Notes under the pieces: generated by a model
Seen by the model: the letters and a program-made list of their open reading frames with translations, nothing else
The model's database searches: none
Told to the model about the DNA's origin: nothing
Program-made: the position numbers and the translations under genes
NCBI GenBank assembly: GCA_018224455.1
Contig: JAGTUY010000297.1
Coordinates: forward strand, 1-6,264
Origin: Desulfosarcina sp.
GTDB taxonomy: Bacteria; Desulfobacterota; Desulfobacteria; Desulfobacterales; Desulfosarcinaceae
Direction of reading: 5' to 3'
DNA length: 6,264 nt
Part shown: in pieces, positions 5,496 through 6,264 of the stretch
Numbering within the stretch: position 1 is the first letter of the stretch
Layout of the letters: each line of letters begins with the position of its first letter

Positions 5496-6264
5496 ATGTC
5501 ATACAAGGAAAACCTGCTAAAGAAGATAGAGATCGACCGCCTGGTGCAAACCATCGCCGATGCCATCGGGCCGGTGGAAAGCGGCAAACGCATCGACAAG
5601 TCGGTGCTGGTCCAATTGATGGCCTTTTTCCCCTGGTTTCGCCGCGAGGAGCGGGACCTGGTGCTGTTCCTGGAAGCCGACGGCCCCGGGAAAACGCGAA
5701 TCCTGGTGATGGACAACGACCTGACCGTCTACCACACCAGCGTGGACGATGTGGTGCTGAGAAAAAGTCCCACCGTGAAAGAGATGGTGAACATTCGTAA
5801 TGCCATAAAAATCCTCAACGACAAGGATGTGGTGATCAGCAAGAAGGCTGCATCCTTGAATACCATTCAGGAGATCTGCATCGGCGAACTGGACCTTCGC
5901 TTCACCCAAGCGGATATCGACGGTATTGCCGGGGATGGGACGGCATCCCTGGAGAACGGTTACACCCAGGGTGTTCAGGAGAGCCTGATGCTGTTCGCCG
6001 AACTGCTGGGGCTGACACCGGCGCCCAAGGCCTTTTCGCTGAACCATCACGACATCTATGGCCACGTGGGCGAAAAGCCCGGCGGCGAGACCACGTTCGG
6101 TCCGTTGATGATGTTCAGCCTGGTCCACAACACCTTGACCTACCTGGAGAACCCCCTGAGCAGCCGGGATAAAGGGCGTTTCGATACGCTCAAGGCCGTT
6201 GCCGCGGGGGAGGCCGATGCGTCCGTTTCAGGGCCGGCGGTGTTCGATCTGATGCGGTCCAAGG
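5496..6264 (+). CDS. Conserved-looking protein of unknown function, 3' end outside the window
   Basis: An uninterrupted frame of 256 codons starts at ATG 5496 and is still open at the window end, so the protein is longer than seen. It begins MSYKENLLKKIEIDRLV. I do not recognise the family. It is soluble in character, with no signal peptide or membrane segment, and has a single cysteine (Cys128). Visible stretches include a charged helix with FFPWFRREERDLVLFLE (44-60), an RILVMDNDLTVYH beta-like stretch (68-80), a helical RNAIKILNDKDVVISKKAASLN region (101-122), and LNHHDIYGHVGEK (182-194), with three histidines that could bind metal or simply be structural. Codon choice and base composition match gltA, and the ribosome binding site is strong, so it is a native expressed gene. 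It is divergent from gltA across 234 bp. A link to central metabolism is only suggested by position. Confidence 0.85.
   Translation, partial: MSYKENLLKKIEIDRLVQTIADAIGPVESGKRIDKSVLVQLMAFFPWFRREERDLVLFLEADGPGKTRILVMDNDLTVYHTSVDDVVLRKSPTVKEMVNIRNAIKILNDKDVVISKKAASLNTIQEICIGELDLRFTQADIDGIAGDGTASLENGYTQGVQESLMLFAELLGLTPAPKAFSLNHHDIYGHVGEKPGGETTFGPLMMFSLVHNTLTYLENPLSSRDKGRFDTLKAVAAGEADASVSGPAVFDLMRSK

Overview
The window looks like ordinary chromosomal DNA from a GC-rich, free-living Gram-negative bacterium. Features pointing to an anaerobic or microaerobic proteobacterium-like host, possibly Desulfobacterota, are a proteobacterial-type citrate synthase, a cobalamin-binding radical SAM enzyme, and a CBS-pair plus universal-stress-protein operon. 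That placement is inferred from gene content, not from a marker gene. No phage, CRISPR, rRNA or tRNA gene is visible.

Layout, left to right. Positions 1-243 are non-coding and AT-richer than the rest. They carry an imperfect palindrome at the extreme left edge, possibly a transposon-end relic, and a perfect 13-bp-arm hairpin. Positions 244-2922 hold a tight three-gene minus-strand operon. Read 5' to 3', it encodes a CBS-pair protein, a UspA-family protein with an ATP-binding motif, and a B12-binding radical SAM enzyme with a C-terminal TPR domain. The gaps are only 13-14 nt. The 289-bp divergent region 2923-3211 contains a strong plus-strand intrinsic terminator followed at once by a likely promoter for the next gene. 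A plus-strand YgeA-type amino-acid racemase follows (3212-3907). It converges on a minus-strand hexameric-type citrate synthase, gltA (3978-5261). After a 234-bp divergent region, a plus-strand gene of unknown function starts at 5496 and runs off the right edge.

How the genes may work together. The CBS and Usp proteins belong to families that sense adenine nucleotides or energy state, so the radical SAM enzyme may be produced under starvation, stress or low energy. Its substrate cannot be read from the sequence. The racemase and gltA are self-standing metabolic genes. The two most open questions are the role of the radical SAM-TPR enzyme in its stress operon and the identity of the unknown gene divergent from gltA. 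I did not find a convincing new multi-gene system.
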